This document shows positions 1 through 7,350 of a DNA stretch of 64,000 nt, one piece after another. Source of the DNA: a virus; IMG/VR virus record IMGVR_UViG_3300018004_000004, positions 1 to 64,000 of that record. The stretch is one strand, 5' to 3'. Made by a program: the position numbers and the translations under genes. Below the pieces are notes generated by a model. The model saw only the letters and a list, made by a program, of their open reading frames with translations. It ran no database searches and was not told where the DNA came from. Numbering within the stretch: the first letter of the stretch is position 1; each line of letters starts with the position of its first letter.

Positions 1-1
1 C

Positions 2-187
2 CCTGAGCATCAGAAGGCTATCAAGCGGATATGGTCTGTTGACCGGCGCCGGGTGTTCTTCGAAGAGTGGATGAAGAAAGAGAACAAAGGGCTGAAGAAG
101 CCCTTAGTCAACACGCCAAGCCCTTATGACTTGGCCGGCCTTAAGAAGGAACACGCGAGGCAAAAAGGTAAGAAGCCCCGCGGCTGA
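2..187 (+). CDS. C-terminal end of a gene cut by the window edge
   Basis: An open frame enters from the left edge and runs 61 codons to a TGA. The visible tail is very basic (many Lys and Arg, ending KKPRG) and has no recognisable motif. The true start lies upstream of the window. It is followed by about 56 bp holding a promoter-like sequence, so it probably closes the preceding transcription unit. Function unknown. Confidence 0.6.
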   Translation, partial: PEHQKAIKRIWSVDRRRVFFEEWMKKENKGLKKPLVNTPSPYDLAGLKKEHARQKGKKPRG

Positions 188-196
188 TTTTTGGTT

Positions 197-225
197 TTGG
201 CTACCCATTTCCCCTAACCTATAAT
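197..225 (+). promoter_or_regulatory. sigma70-like promoter
   Basis: A -35-like TTGGCT (197-202) is followed by a 17 bp spacer and a perfect -10 TATAAT (220-225). It sits in one of the few gaps between genes, 18 bp before the first full gene of the window. The same TTGGC(T/G) plus TATAAT pairing recurs at 62414-62441. Inferred from consensus only. Confidence 0.6.
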
Positions 226-243
226 GGAATGAGAGGATTTTGA

Positions 244-681
244 ATGGCATCGAAGATCGTTAGGCAGGTGGTGCTGCAGTGTATCGACCCGGCGGCCCAC
301 CATAATAAGTACTACGAGATCACAATCCGTCAGGCAGACAGTACCAAGGACAGTCATCGTGTTGACTGTCGCTGGGGCCGGATTGAACACTTCAAAGACG
401 GCAACCCACAGCAGCAGTGGAAGCTTCAAGGAGCCGACTATGATGAAGCAAATGCAGAGCTTGGACGTATCATGTTCTCCAAGCTTAAGAAAGGCTACAA
501 GGTCTTCAAGGACACAGCCAGTGGCCACCAAGCGATTGAGTATCCTGCAAAGGATAAAGTTAAGAAGGGCCCAGTGGCCTTCGAGACTGAGACGAAGTCT
601 TTTGAACGTACTGAGCATGTCGAGATCGCCATCAACTGGTGGAATAATCTTGGCGAAGCGATAGAGGATCGTGCAATATGA
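244..681 (+). CDS. WGR-domain protein
   Basis: 145 residues that are essentially one WGR domain. The Tyr-rich beta strand YYEITIRQ at 23-30 is followed by the signature Trp-Gly-Arg at 44-46 (VDCRWGRIEHF), then a Gln-rich strand, a helix with YDEANAEL, and a KLKKGY turn. WGR domains are known from PARPs, where they bind DNA ends and relay activation, and also occur in bacterial and phage proteins. No ADP-ribosyltransferase domain is attached. An SD-like GAGAGG precedes the ATG by about 8 nt. The last residues, EDRAI, resemble the C-terminal signature seen on other proteins here. The stop overlaps the next start (ATGA). Role inferred: DNA or NAD-enzyme related binding protein. Confidence 0.75.
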   Translation: MASKIVRQVVLQCIDPAAHHNKYYEITIRQADSTKDSHRVDCRWGRIEHFKDGNPQQQWKLQGADYDEANAELGRIMFSKLKKGYKVFKDTASGHQAIEYPAKDKVKKGPVAFETETKSFERTEHVEIAINWWNNLGEAIEDRAI

Positions 682-875
682 GATGGAAGCTACCCGAACC
701 TCGGTATGAACCGCCTCATGCAGCTGAGAGACAAAGGGAAGTCTTTGTTTTGCTTCCGCATATAGCTACAGACAGGTATATTTATTGGATGGAGCGGCTC
801 TTGGTTAAAGAAGTGTACAGCCGACCCTTCCATGAGTGGTGTGCTACCGAGTACAGGTCATTGAGGTCCAAATGA
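678..875 (+). CDS. small hypothetical protein
   Basis: 65 residues, translationally coupled on both sides by ATGA overlaps. It has mixed charge and is rich in Arg, Glu and Pro near the N terminus, with no family I recognise. The coupled position makes it a likely real gene of the first operon. Confidence 0.55.
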   Translation: MRWKLPEPRYEPPHAAERQREVFVLLPHIATDRYIYWMERLLVKEVYSRPFHEWCATEYRSLRSK

Positions 876-1615
876 GGATACTAATCATAGAGTGTGGGTC
901 TAGCTTGCTCCCCCTGGCTCTTACGACTGAGGCAGCAAAGCTCTACCCGAAGCCAGAGATTGATACCTTGACGTTGAATCTGAAGTACGTCAAGTTTCCT
1001 GAGCTCAAGCTGGTTTTGAATCAGCAGGCTCCTGATGTGATCATTCTGAATCCGCCGGCCGAGCCAGCAAATGAAGCTGTCTTCGGCCAGCTGATCAAAG
1101 AACTTACTCGCTATAGTTCTATCATGAGCGCCAAGATCATGTTGATGTCTTCAGTGGAGGTATTAGGTGATACGACGCCGCGTTCCGAGGTGGCTATCCC
1201 CTTACCGAACAGCGAGATGGGTACGTTTCTCCGCATGGCAGAGACACGTCTGGAAACTGAAACATCACGCTATTATATATTTAGACTACCTTATACCTTG
1301 GAAAGCCCTCGCGTCAAGGAATGGTTATCCTGGACCGAACCAGCAGAAGATCCTGCCTGGCCTCCGAGACCCGATACTGTAGTAACGTTTGCCAGTATCC
1401 CTGAGGTAGCGCCAATCGTATTGGAGCGCATCCAGTCTGGTTGGTATGGTAAGTATCATGTTACGCCTAATGATTCAGTGTCTATTAGATACTTGATCTC
1501 AGGTGTGACCTTCAGTACGATCGGCAAAGTGACCGACAACTCTCTGGCGAGCAAGTATACCTGGGCGTTGAGCCCGACGCCGTACACTTGGTTCAAGTGG
1601 ACAAAGAAGCCATGA
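872..1615 (+). CDS. Rossmann-fold protein, divergent RmlD/NAD-dependent epimerase type
   Basis: 247 residues from the ATG that overlaps the preceding TGA; an in-frame ATG 36 bp upstream is less likely. The order of elements follows NAD(P)-dependent sugar reductases and epimerases: MRILIIECGS as strand 1 plus glycine loop, PDVIILNPPAEPANEA matching the 'PDVVIN' strand and following loop, a hydrophobic strand with a Ser (IMLMSSVEVLGD) where the family has its YxSTxxVF segment, and YYIFRLPYTLE matching the strand carrying the conserved Arg. The canonical YxxxK pair is not clear, so activity may be lost or changed. Possible roles are nucleotide-sugar modification or NAD binding. Fold moderately sure, substrate unknown. 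Confidence 0.5.
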   Translation: MRILIIECGSSLLPLALTTEAAKLYPKPEIDTLTLNLKYVKFPELKLVLNQQAPDVIILNPPAEPANEAVFGQLIKELTRYSSIMSAKIMLMSSVEVLGDTTPRSEVAIPLPNSEMGTFLRMAETRLETETSRYYIFRLPYTLESPRVKEWLSWTEPAEDPAWPPRPDTVVTFASIPEVAPIVLERIQSGWYGKYHVTPNDSVSIRYLISGVTFSTIGKVTDNSLASKYTWALSPTPYTWFKWTKKP

Positions 1616-1872
1616 GAACTGTTGTCTCTAACTTTGCGACTGGCACCCAGAAGTTCACCTCTGGAAGAGGAGATGCTTCCTTCATGATTACACACGGCGT
1701 TATCGTTTACACCGTGGATATCTATGGGAATGTTCTCTCTCCTGTTGGGGCTACATTGGATTACGATCACTCGGATACAATGCAAGGCCTTCAGAGTGGA
1801 GTCATTGGAAGAGTAAAGGACTTCTTGACCGTCGATCCTTCAATGGATTCGCCGGCCTCGAAGTTGTGGTGA
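1612..1872 (+). CDS. hypothetical protein
   Basis: 86 residues, ATG overlapping the preceding stop (ATGA). The predicted product alternates beta strands (MITHGVIVYTVDIYGNVL) and has no Cys, signal peptide or known motif. The start is chosen for the coupling; a GTG-free extension upstream would overlap the previous gene by 28 bp. Confidence 0.55.
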   Translation: MRTVVSNFATGTQKFTSGRGDASFMITHGVIVYTVDIYGNVLSPVGATLDYDHSDTMQGLQSGVIGRVKDFLTVDPSMDSPASKLW

Positions 1873-1875
1873 TCT

Positions 1876-2178
1876 ATGGACCCACATTCGTTTGAAGCTT
1901 CAGCAACTGATGCTGATCGCTGTAAGTTCTGCGATGATTTCAGGAGTGCAGATCAACATCAGGCGTGGCCTCCGCGTGGCTATGTAGATTGCCGCAATGA
2001 ACGCGCTGTGTTTGTATTTGACCAGTGTAAGTGTGGTCAGCAGTATACGATGAATATTATGATTCCTCATCAGTGTCCTGACTGCAATCGCAAATGGCTC
2101 TACCCACCAGACGGAGTTAAGCCGGTGCCCCTATGGCAACAAGCGTGGTCGTTCCTGCAGTCACTGTGGAAGAAGTAA
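1876..2178 (+). CDS. zinc-ribbon protein
   Basis: 100 residues. Three CxxC-like clusters (CKFC near residue 17, CKCG near 51, CPDC near 67) suggest one or two structural zinc sites. The C terminus is Trp and Lys rich. It starts 3 bp after the preceding stop. Such short zinc-ribbon proteins are common in phage early regions and may bind nucleic acid or host proteins; the target is not deducible here. Confidence 0.55.
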   Translation: MDPHSFEASATDADRCKFCDDFRSADQHQAWPPRGYVDCRNERAVFVFDQCKCGQQYTMNIMIPHQCPDCNRKWLYPPDGVKPVPLWQQAWSFLQSLWKK

Positions 2179-2579
2179 CCTTTCGTCCGCCTGCTCCTGA
2201 GCCCGGCGCTGAGTGGAAAGGAATAGCAGAGAAGTGTTATGCTTGCAAGGGCCCTAACGGGGTCTACGCTAAGCATGTAGACGGTAAATGGAGACCCTAC
2301 TGTTGGACGTGCATCAAGCCGCCCCTCACCGAGGTTGAAATCAGAGTAGTCAAGAGGAAAGATGACAACATATCTGACAGTACAGTTCAGCCCACCCGAG
2401 TTGAACTGGCTCCAGTGGATGCTCCAGCAACTGAACGAAGAGAAGTGGCCGGGAAGCCGGGACGTAAAACAGATGGGCCAGCAAGAGCATCTGTGGTTCC
2501 AAGACTTCCTAAACAAAGTAAGGCAGTGCATCATGAACCCGCGCGGAAGCGTGGTGTTCACCGACAAAGCGCAGCTTGA
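2133..2579 (+). CDS. small zinc-finger protein with a long out-of-frame 3' overlap
   Basis: 148 residues. Residues 34-62 carry a CYACKG...YCWTC zinc-finger pair that looks genuinely coding. The last about 73 residues are Ala, Pro and Arg rich, lack predicted structure, and lie entirely inside the next gene in another frame. Either this is a real long overlap or a frameshift separates the true stop. It also overlaps the upstream gene by 46 bp; internal GTG codons at 2145 and 2166 are alternative starts. Confidence 0.5.
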   Translation: MATSVVVPAVTVEEVTFRPPAPEPGAEWKGIAEKCYACKGPNGVYAKHVDGKWRPYCWTCIKPPLTEVEIRVVKRKDDNISDSTVQPTRVELAPVDAPATERREVAGKPGRKTDGPARASVVPRLPKQSKAVHHEPARKRGVHRQSAA

Positions 2580-2838
2580 TTTTATCAAGAACATCTTTAT
2601 CATGTTCAAGAACAACGCCGGTGAATATATCTTCACTGGTGTGTGGGGGAACAACGTCCGTATAGGACAGTTTCCTACTGGCACTGGCTCCGCCAACCAG
2701 AACTTCACAGCACAGGGTGAGTTCCCCGAGGAACAGTTCCTTAGGGGAGCAGACATCTTCAATAACATCCTGCACAAGTTGGGTACTGTTATCTACCCGC
2801 CATACGATCAGGTCTATCATGATGCAGGATCAACGTAA
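2362..2838 (+). CDS. duplicated-helix family protein, copy 1
   Basis: 158 residues. The motif hxFxxxExxxLQxhL appears twice: VQFSPPELNWLQWMLQQL near residue 7, and VVFTDKAQLDFIKNIFIMF near residue 64. The same two-motif layout recurs in the proteins at 2987-3418 and 3804-4199, so the three are paralogues built on an internal duplication. An AGAGG SD sits about 4 nt before the ATG. A TAATG overlap couples it to the next ORF. Function unknown; predicted mostly helical, soluble, with no catalytic residues conserved among copies. Confidence 0.65.
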   Translation: MTTYLTVQFSPPELNWLQWMLQQLNEEKWPGSRDVKQMGQQEHLWFQDFLNKVRQCIMNPRGSVVFTDKAQLDFIKNIFIMFKNNAGEYIFTGVWGNNVRIGQFPTGTGSANQNFTAQGEFPEEQFLRGADIFNNILHKLGTVIYPPYDQVYHDAGST

Positions 2839-2987
2839 TGAATCCAGACGGCTGTAGGATAATCAACCTCAGAAGAGTTCTTAGCAGTGTCTGGGTCTTC
2901 TGTTGGGTACGTGCTGTTCCTGAACAATACTTGAGTCGTATGGTTAATCGGCGCCACTTTTGGTATAGCCGTAATGGGAGGGACTAA
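2838..2987 (+). CDS. small Arg-rich coupled ORF
   Basis: 49 residues. It exactly fills the gap between two paralogues, with TAATG overlaps at both ends, which is strong evidence for translation. The product is basic and aromatic (VWVFCWVRA, HFWYSRNGR). It has no homology I recognise. It belongs to a set of tiny Trp/Arg-rich coupled ORFs in this window. Confidence 0.5.
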   Translation: MNPDGCRIINLRRVLSSVWVFCWVRAVPEQYLSRMVNRRHFWYSRNGRD

Positions 2988-3418
2988 TGTCAGCCCCTTA
3001 TGAATCCGTTGTATTTATCCCTGCGGAAGCGCAGTTCGTTCAGAACACAATGTTCCAGTTCTCGCAGAACCAGGCCGTGGCAAACAACACGGATGCTGGT
3101 GGTGCTACACCTATTACGCAGGCCGAGCGGCTTAAAGCGCTTGACATAGTAGGTAAGGTACGCAAGCAGATCACTGATCCAACGCACGCTCCTATTGCAT
3201 TCACCGAAGCTGAAGCTCAGCTGATGCAACGTCTCTATGTACAATACATTCAGGTCCATGGTAAACCACAAGGTGATCTGGACTGGACGTATTGGGTTCA
3301 TTTTGATGACAGCTCTAGGCAGCTAGTTATCAATGTGATCAGGAAGGTGGGTGGTTTGATGCCCAATCTTCCGGCAAGTAGTTATCCGCAAGGTTACAAT
3401 CCTTTTGTGAGGTTGTAA
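2987..3418 (+). CDS. duplicated-helix family protein, copy 2
   Basis: 143 residues. The first motif is VVFIPAEAQFVQNTMFQF near residue 8 and the second IAFTEAEAQLMQRLYVQY near residue 68; the two halves are recognisably alike. Between them a helix with ALDIVGKVRKQI corresponds to WFQDFLNKVRQCI in copy 1. Coupled both sides by TAATG. Function unknown. Confidence 0.65.
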   Translation: MSAPYESVVFIPAEAQFVQNTMFQFSQNQAVANNTDAGGATPITQAERLKALDIVGKVRKQITDPTHAPIAFTEAEAQLMQRLYVQYIQVHGKPQGDLDWTYWVHFDDSSRQLVINVIRKVGGLMPNLPASSYPQGYNPFVRL

Positions 3419-3807
3419 TGGCAAAGCGTGTGTTGGATTTTCTTGTGCGCTGGCATGACAAGAGAAGGAACTGGAATACATGGAATACAGCACAAGTATG
3501 TGATTACCCTGCCATACGTGATGGTATGATGACGTTGCGCAAGGCACACTACCATGTGATCAGGCGCCCAATAATGATGATCGAGTTCAATGATGATCAT
3601 TATGTGGGTAACCCCACTCGATTCTTGTTCTGTCGGCCTACCGGCTTTACATATCTAGATATTATGGCTTGTGTTTACAAAGCCTACTCCAAGATGTACA
3701 AAGACATAAGGAAGTACGGCATCTGGGGTCATGGTATAGGAGATCTCTTTCTTGAAGGTCTACGAATCAATGGACCCGGAAAGTATGAACTGGTGATCGG
3801 ATCATGA
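3418..3807 (+). CDS. hypothetical protein
   Basis: 129 residues, starting in a TAATG overlap. Aromatic and basic (RWHDKRRNWNTWNT, MMIEFNDDHY), with no signal peptide or transmembrane segment. It lies between the second and third duplicated-helix paralogues and overlaps the third by ATGA, so it is part of the same translational unit. No family recognised. Confidence 0.6.
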   Translation: MAKRVLDFLVRWHDKRRNWNTWNTAQVCDYPAIRDGMMTLRKAHYHVIRRPIMMIEFNDDHYVGNPTRFLFCRPTGFTYLDIMACVYKAYSKMYKDIRKYGIWGHGIGDLFLEGLRINGPGKYELVIGS

Positions 3808-4199
3808 GCAACTCTTTGACTTTTGATGGCTGGGAGCTGCAGTATTTGCAGAGCACGCTAACGAGGTGGCATGATTACAAAGGACACGGTGCTGGCGGAG
3901 GAACGTTCTCGGATGCGGAGCGACAGCTTGTACTCTCCATCCGCACCAAAGTGCAGGTGGTTGAAGGCTCTTCTGTATCTTTTACAGCCCAAGAGAATAA
4001 CTTTCTCCAGAGTATTCTTTATGAGAGCCGGCAGAACTATGGACGGGGTTCCGGTGGATCCGTTTTCGAAACGGGTGTGCGACAACAGGTACAGCAACGA
4101 GCTGTTTATCTTAATGCAGCTATCCTCGCCAAGCTTCGCGCCAACTTGCCGCCTATTATAGCACCACTCGAGCAGTCAGATCCAGGAGCTATGTCATGA
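3804..4199 (+). CDS. duplicated-helix family protein, copy 3
   Basis: 131 residues. Motif 1 is LTFDGWELQYLQSTLTRW near residue 5; motif 2 is VSFTAQENNFLQSILYES near residue 54; a QLVLSIRTKV helix precedes motif 2 as in the other copies. The spacing between motifs is shorter than in copies 1 and 2. Gly-rich GHGAGGGTF separates the halves. Coupled by ATGA to both neighbours. Function unknown. Confidence 0.65.
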   Translation: MSNSLTFDGWELQYLQSTLTRWHDYKGHGAGGGTFSDAERQLVLSIRTKVQVVEGSSVSFTAQENNFLQSILYESRQNYGRGSGGSVFETGVRQQVQQRAVYLNAAILAKLRANLPPIIAPLEQSDPGAMS

Positions 4200-4315
4200 T
4201 CAAGTGGTGGTATCGCTTCGCTTGGTCAGGATTCCGCGAACGTTGGGGTGGTCCGTGTATTATAATCCACTCACGTCATTGGTACCGTAAGCACTTTAAG
4301 GGAGCCCATCTGTGA
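4196..4315 (+). CDS. small Trp/Arg-rich coupled ORF
   Basis: 39 residues with 5 Trp and 6 Arg. It begins in an ATGA overlap and ends overlapping the GTG start of the macro-domain gene, so it fills the interval exactly. Basic-aromatic composition would suit membrane or RNA contact, but this is inference. Confidence 0.45.
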   Translation: MIKWWYRFAWSGFRERWGGPCIIIHSRHWYRKHFKGAHL

Positions 4316-4743
4316 GTCTCATTGAAACTACAGGAGATATTTGGACGTATGTCCCAACACATCGGATTGTTATCCCGACGAATACGCTCGGGGTTATGGG
4401 TGCCGGGCTTGCTCTGGCGGCTAAGCAGCGCTACCCGGGTATTCAGGCGGCTTACCAGCATGCGCTCAACTCTCTTCCGGATCCAAGAGTACCCTGGTGG
4501 AGCGACAGTTTTCCCGATCTCGTCCTGGCGCCGACAAAGAGGCACTGGGTAGACGACAGCAGGCCTCAAGATGTGGCTAACGTATTGCTTAAGCTTTCCA
4601 AGATGCAGGGTGGTCCGTTTGCTCTCCCAGAAATGGGCTGCGGTTTGGGACGTCTCACTTGGGGCGTCACGAAAGGATTTTATAAGGTATTCGAGGAAGT
4701 ACCCACGGAGTGGGTGGTCGTTCACCCGTGTAAGAACCGGTAA
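4312..4743 (+). CDS. macro-domain (ADP-ribose-binding) protein
   Basis: 143 residues, GTG start inside the previous stop. The macro fold signature is clear: Asn24, the glycine-rich loop VMGAGLAL (28-35) and Lys38 match the 'N..GxMGxGlA..FK' segment of DarG/TARG1-like macro domains. TKRHW (75-79) and PEMGCGLGRLTW (107-118) match the second substrate loop. Lys38 aligns with the catalytic lysine of that subfamily, while the Asp found in TARG1's GCGLDRL is Gly here, as in DarG-like proteins. Members bind ADP-ribose and remove ADP-ribose from DNA or protein. In a phage this may counter DarT-type or NAD-based defence, which is inference. Confidence 0.85.
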   Translation: MSLIETTGDIWTYVPTHRIVIPTNTLGVMGAGLALAAKQRYPGIQAAYQHALNSLPDPRVPWWSDSFPDLVLAPTKRHWVDDSRPQDVANVLLKLSKMQGGPFALPEMGCGLGRLTWGVTKGFYKVFEEVPTEWVVVHPCKNR

Positions 4744-4765
4744 GCCTTGGTACTGAAAGGAAACC

Positions 4766-5059
4766 ATGCAGAAGAAGACAGTTATTGAGATGGAGTACGG
4801 CGAGCTCGAGAAACTAATCGAGAAGACGTATGGATTCGAAGAGTATTCCATACCAGCCGAAGAAGAGATGGGGAACTACTGTTCCTATACTACCGAGCTG
4901 ACCAAAGACGAAGTGCTCGATGGGTATGACAAGGAAGACCTTGAGAAGATGAAGACCTCCAAGAAGCCTATGCAGTGGCGTACTCACCTCTTGATGCAGG
5001 ATATGTGCAACAATGGTATCCTGGAGCCTGGCGATTACGTAGTCAAGATCTTCTGGTAA
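4766..5059 (+). CDS. hypothetical acidic protein
   Basis: 97 residues with an AAGGAA SD 6 nt upstream. Strongly acidic N-terminal half (MEYGELEKLIEKTYGFEEY) and a beta-like C terminus (GDYVVKIFW). No known motif. Precedes the SSB region. Confidence 0.6.
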   Translation: MQKKTVIEMEYGELEKLIEKTYGFEEYSIPAEEEMGNYCSYTTELTKDEVLDGYDKEDLEKMKTSKKPMQWRTHLLMQDMCNNGILEPGDYVVKIFW

Positions 5060-5061
5060 CT

Positions 5062-5148
5062 ATGTGGTGGCGCTGGCGGTGTGCTAGGCGGGCCTGGAAG
5101 GGTGGCCCAGGGTTTTGGTCCTGGATTCTACTCGGGAGATACCGATGA
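5062..5148 (+). CDS. tiny Trp/Arg-rich coupled ORF
   Basis: 28 residues, 6 Trp and 7 Arg (MWWRWRCARRAWKGG at the start). Its ATG lies 2 bp after the preceding stop and its TGA overlaps the SSB start (ATGA). It may act as a translational-coupling leader for SSB or as a real micropeptide. Evidence is position only. Confidence 0.35.
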   Translation: MWWRWRCARRAWKGGPGFWSWILLGRYR

Positions 5149-5480
5149 GCATCAAGCTGCAGATTGAGGGCTACCTAGGAAAGGATCCCTATGTTCAAAC
5201 GATTGGCAACGTGGAGGTTACAGTACTCTCTGTGGCTTGCCGGCGTGGCGCCTCCCGTCATGCCGATTGGATCACGGCTACTATTTGGAACCCGAGGCTC
5301 CAGAACTTTGTACGATCTACCCTCAAAAAGGGAGATAAGATCCAAGCCTTTGGCGTCTTAGGTAAACTTGGTGTATACTATGATGGTGCTGGCAAAGCAA
5401 AGCCAGGCCTTGATATGTTCATCAATACCATCGGCTTCGTGAACCACACAGAAGAGAGGGCATATGACCCAGGTGCTTAA
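5145..5480 (+). CDS. ssb: single-stranded DNA-binding protein (OB fold)
   Basis: 111 residues, start in ATGA overlap. The order of strands follows bacterial SSB: IEGYLGKDPYVQ, VTVLSVACRRG, DWITATIWN (the family's 'tew..v.fW' segment), FVRSTLKKGDKIQAFGVLG (the '...ylkKGd.v.v.G' segment) and a final LDMFINTIGFV strand. It lacks the long acidic Gly/Pro tail of host SSB, ending soon after the OB fold. It would coat ssDNA at the phage fork and pair with the polymerase and recombinases encoded downstream. Confidence 0.7.
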   Translation: MSIKLQIEGYLGKDPYVQTIGNVEVTVLSVACRRGASRHADWITATIWNPRLQNFVRSTLKKGDKIQAFGVLGKLGVYYDGAGKAKPGLDMFINTIGFVNHTEERAYDPGA

Positions 5481-5892
5481 GGGCATGTCCCACGTCGTCA
5501 TTCTATTCAATACAGTCGAGAAGCTGAAGAGGACTGGCGTGGCGGCCATGGCAAGTATCTGTTTTGGTGCGGATGATTGCGCGATCACACAGATACTCTA
5601 CAGGATTCCGGAGGGCAACTCAACTCCACGTTGGGTGCTGCCTACACGTTCGAAGGTGCAAGATGGCAAGGTGATTGATACCTATGACATCTTTACAGGT
5701 AAGATTAGCGATGAGCTGTTGTCGTTGGCCGGCCGCGCGGTCGAGCGGCTGAAGCAGCCTGGTGCTGTGCAAGGTAAGGTAGCAGGGAGGACGTTCCGTG
5801 TCACGAAAGTCGGTGTCGAAGAAGTCGTACCCGAAGCCCCGGTTACTACAACCAACGCCACTGTGCCCACGACCAACACAGTCAACACATGA
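5464..5892 (+). CDS. hypothetical protein
   Basis: 142 residues overlapping the SSB gene by 17 bp. A mixed alpha/beta core (VVILFNTVEKL, ISDELLSLAGRAVERL) is followed by a Thr-rich low-complexity tail (TTTNATVPTTNT). No motif recognised. Location next to SSB suggests an early DNA-metabolism role, unproven. Confidence 0.55.
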   Translation: MTQVLKGMSHVVILFNTVEKLKRTGVAAMASICFGADDCAITQILYRIPEGNSTPRWVLPTRSKVQDGKVIDTYDIFTGKISDELLSLAGRAVERLKQPGAVQGKVAGRTFRVTKVGVEEVVPEAPVTTTNATVPTTNTVNT

Positions 5893-5899
5893 GAGCCGT

Positions 5900-6199
5900 G
5901 TGTATGGGCTTGGTGCAAAGCTACTTTCTTCCTTGGAGGAGAGTAGACTTCCTCGCGACGATGAAAACGTTAAAGGCATTGGGTGGTTTCTGGTCTGTGT
6001 TGGGGAATCGCTTGAGAGAGGATCCCTCCTACGGGCTCGGCAGATTAGATCACAAGGTGATCTTTCCAAAGGTGAAGTGCCCAAGGTCACAAGCCTTGCG
6101 GTAGCGTTTTGTTTAGCTGGCGATGACATGATGAACTGGGGCGCTGCCCTATTCAATCGGAGAAGGAATGAAGACCAAGGAAAGAATCAAGCTCGTTAA
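5900..6199 (+). CDS. hypothetical protein, start and frame uncertain
   Basis: The frame ending at 6199 is open and has G-rich first codon positions typical of neighbours (SLAVAFCLAGDDMMNWGAALF near the end). A GTG at 5900 would minimise overlap with the gene before it. A competing ORF at 5889-6104 (71 residues) starts in an ATGA overlap and is also plausible. The two cannot both be ordinary genes over their full length, so one is a shadow or there is a frameshift. Confidence 0.4.
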   Translation: MYGLGAKLLSSLEESRLPRDDENVKGIGWFLVCVGESLERGSLLRARQIRSQGDLSKGEVPKVTSLAVAFCLAGDDMMNWGAALFNRRRNEDQGKNQAR

Positions 6200-6377
6200 G
6201 AAAGCCAAGAAGGAAATCGATGCGCTGAGTAAGAAGCGTGACAAGGTTTTTGATCACCTTCTTCGGAAGCTCGGCATCGATCCTGTTATTGGAGATGATG
6301 AACTCCTGTTCGACTATCTCTACAATAACTGTGGCACTGCTACATCTACCGTGAAAGGCACTGAGTTTCCGAAGTAA
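6168..6377 (+). CDS. small basic helical protein
   Basis: 69 residues, SD GGAGAAGG just before the ATG. The first 35 residues are Lys-rich with heptad-like spacing (ERIKLVKKAKKEIDAL), suggesting a short coiled coil. The C-terminal half is neutral to acidic. Function unknown. Confidence 0.6.
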   Translation: MKTKERIKLVKKAKKEIDALSKKRDKVFDHLLRKLGIDPVIGDDELLFDYLYNNCGTATSTVKGTEFPK

Positions 6378-6434
6378 CACGCGAGTCTGAAAAGCTAGAA
6401 GCCCCTCGGGCAATCTTTCAAAAGAGGAATCGAA

Positions 6435-6695
6435 ATGCCTATCTACGTGTATCACTGCCCTGTTTCCAAGCCAGAGGATGAGAAGCAAGAGGGTCATGAC
6501 TTTGAGCTACTACTCCCGATCTCTACGGGAGATACACCTCAGCCCTGCCCAGGGCATGGTGGTTCGTGCGAGAAGATTCTGTATCCTGGATGCTCTTGGG
6601 TGTGGGGCTACAATGAAATCCACTGGAGTGCTGGTACGAGTGGGAACCTTATGGGTTTGAACCACGCGGCCAGTCCAAAGAAGCTAACCAAGTGA
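6435..6695 (+). CDS. FmdB-like zinc-ribbon protein
   Basis: 86 residues beginning MPIYVYHCP with a following FELLLPIS strand and CPGHGG...C. FmdB-type proteins begin MPIYxYxCxxCGxxFE, so this is a divergent member in which the first Cys pair is altered (C at 8, later C at 43 and 49). SD AGAGGA upstream. Possibly a small regulator or structural zinc module. A second FmdB-like gene lies at 7350. Confidence 0.6.
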   Translation: MPIYVYHCPVSKPEDEKQEGHDFELLLPISTGDTPQPCPGHGGSCEKILYPGCSWVWGYNEIHWSAGTSGNLMGLNHAASPKKLTK

Positions 6696-7117
6696 AGCCA
6701 GTCAGTGAGATAGTTAAAGCAGGTGCCTTCATCGTCTTGACTGAAGGAGAGGCTAACAACTTCTGGTTTCTGTGCAAGGGCTATGTGCACCTGATGTACT
6801 TCATTATGAATAGAGGTGGGAACGTTAGAACCCATCTCTATATCTTCAATCCCACCACGAACAAAGACGCTTTCATCAGCACCAACACTCAGAAATCCCT
6901 CAACAAAATGCGTAAGACAGGGTATAATGCTACTAGGAAACAGTTCGCTGACCTAGCTGGGCAGCTTGGTGTGCCCTGGGAGCCTGTGTTCGCTGCTTAC
7001 ATTGAAGCTTATCTGAAACCCAGGCCTAAGTATTCCTGGAATGTCTATCCAGATACGTGGCTTGATAAAGAATGGAGTAAGCTACAGCATGCCGAAGTAC
7101 AGTGTGACAGTGTATGA
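6692..7117 (+). CDS. hypothetical protein
   Basis: 141 residues, GTG start overlapping the preceding stop (GTGA). It has a hydrophobic beta-rich N-terminal half (FWFLCKGYVHLMYFIM) and an aromatic C-terminal half rich in Trp and Tyr. No motif or signal peptide recognised. Confidence 0.6.
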   Translation: MKPVSEIVKAGAFIVLTEGEANNFWFLCKGYVHLMYFIMNRGGNVRTHLYIFNPTTNKDAFISTNTQKSLNKMRKTGYNATRKQFADLAGQLGVPWEPVFAAYIEAYLKPRPKYSWNVYPDTWLDKEWSKLQHAEVQCDSV

Positions 7118-7259
7118 AGTTTACCGGATCACGCGGACCGTTGAGGCGGATGATGTTGATGAGGCCAAGCGGGACGCAGAAGACGGTCAGGGAGAAGAAG
7201 TCTGCCGTGTGTACGACGGCAACCTCGAGGCTAGTACTGAAGCGGAGGAAGTTTCCTAG
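7089..7259 (+). CDS. small beta-strand/helix protein of a common phage type
   Basis: 56 residues: two strands (YSVTVYEVYRITRTVEA) followed by an acidic helix (DVDEAKRDAEDG). This 'V.A.d.dEA...A' pattern is typical of small phage and mobile-element proteins with no assigned role. The start is chosen at MPKY because the upstream in-frame ATG lies 48 bp further inside the previous gene. Confidence 0.6.
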   Translation: MPKYSVTVYEVYRITRTVEADDVDEAKRDAEDGQGEEVCRVYDGNLEASTEAEEVS

Positions 7260-7350
7260 AGGTAAGAACTGGTGTCGACAGATTGTGCATAACTTCTGCC
7301 GGCACATGAGAACAATCTACCCACAGATTAGATATTGGAGGTACGGCTGA
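7207..7350 (+). CDS. small basic aromatic ORF, start uncertain
   Basis: An open frame ends at a TGA that overlaps the next start (TGATG). It could begin at the GTG at 7207 (47 residues) or at an ATGA-coupled ATG at 7114 (78 residues), but the latter lies mostly under the better-supported gene at 7089-7259. The C-terminal part is rich in Arg, Trp, Tyr and His (IRYWRYG), like other tiny ORFs of this window. Confidence 0.3.
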   Translation: MCTTATSRLVLKRRKFPRGKNWCRQIVHNFCRHMRTIYPQIRYWRYG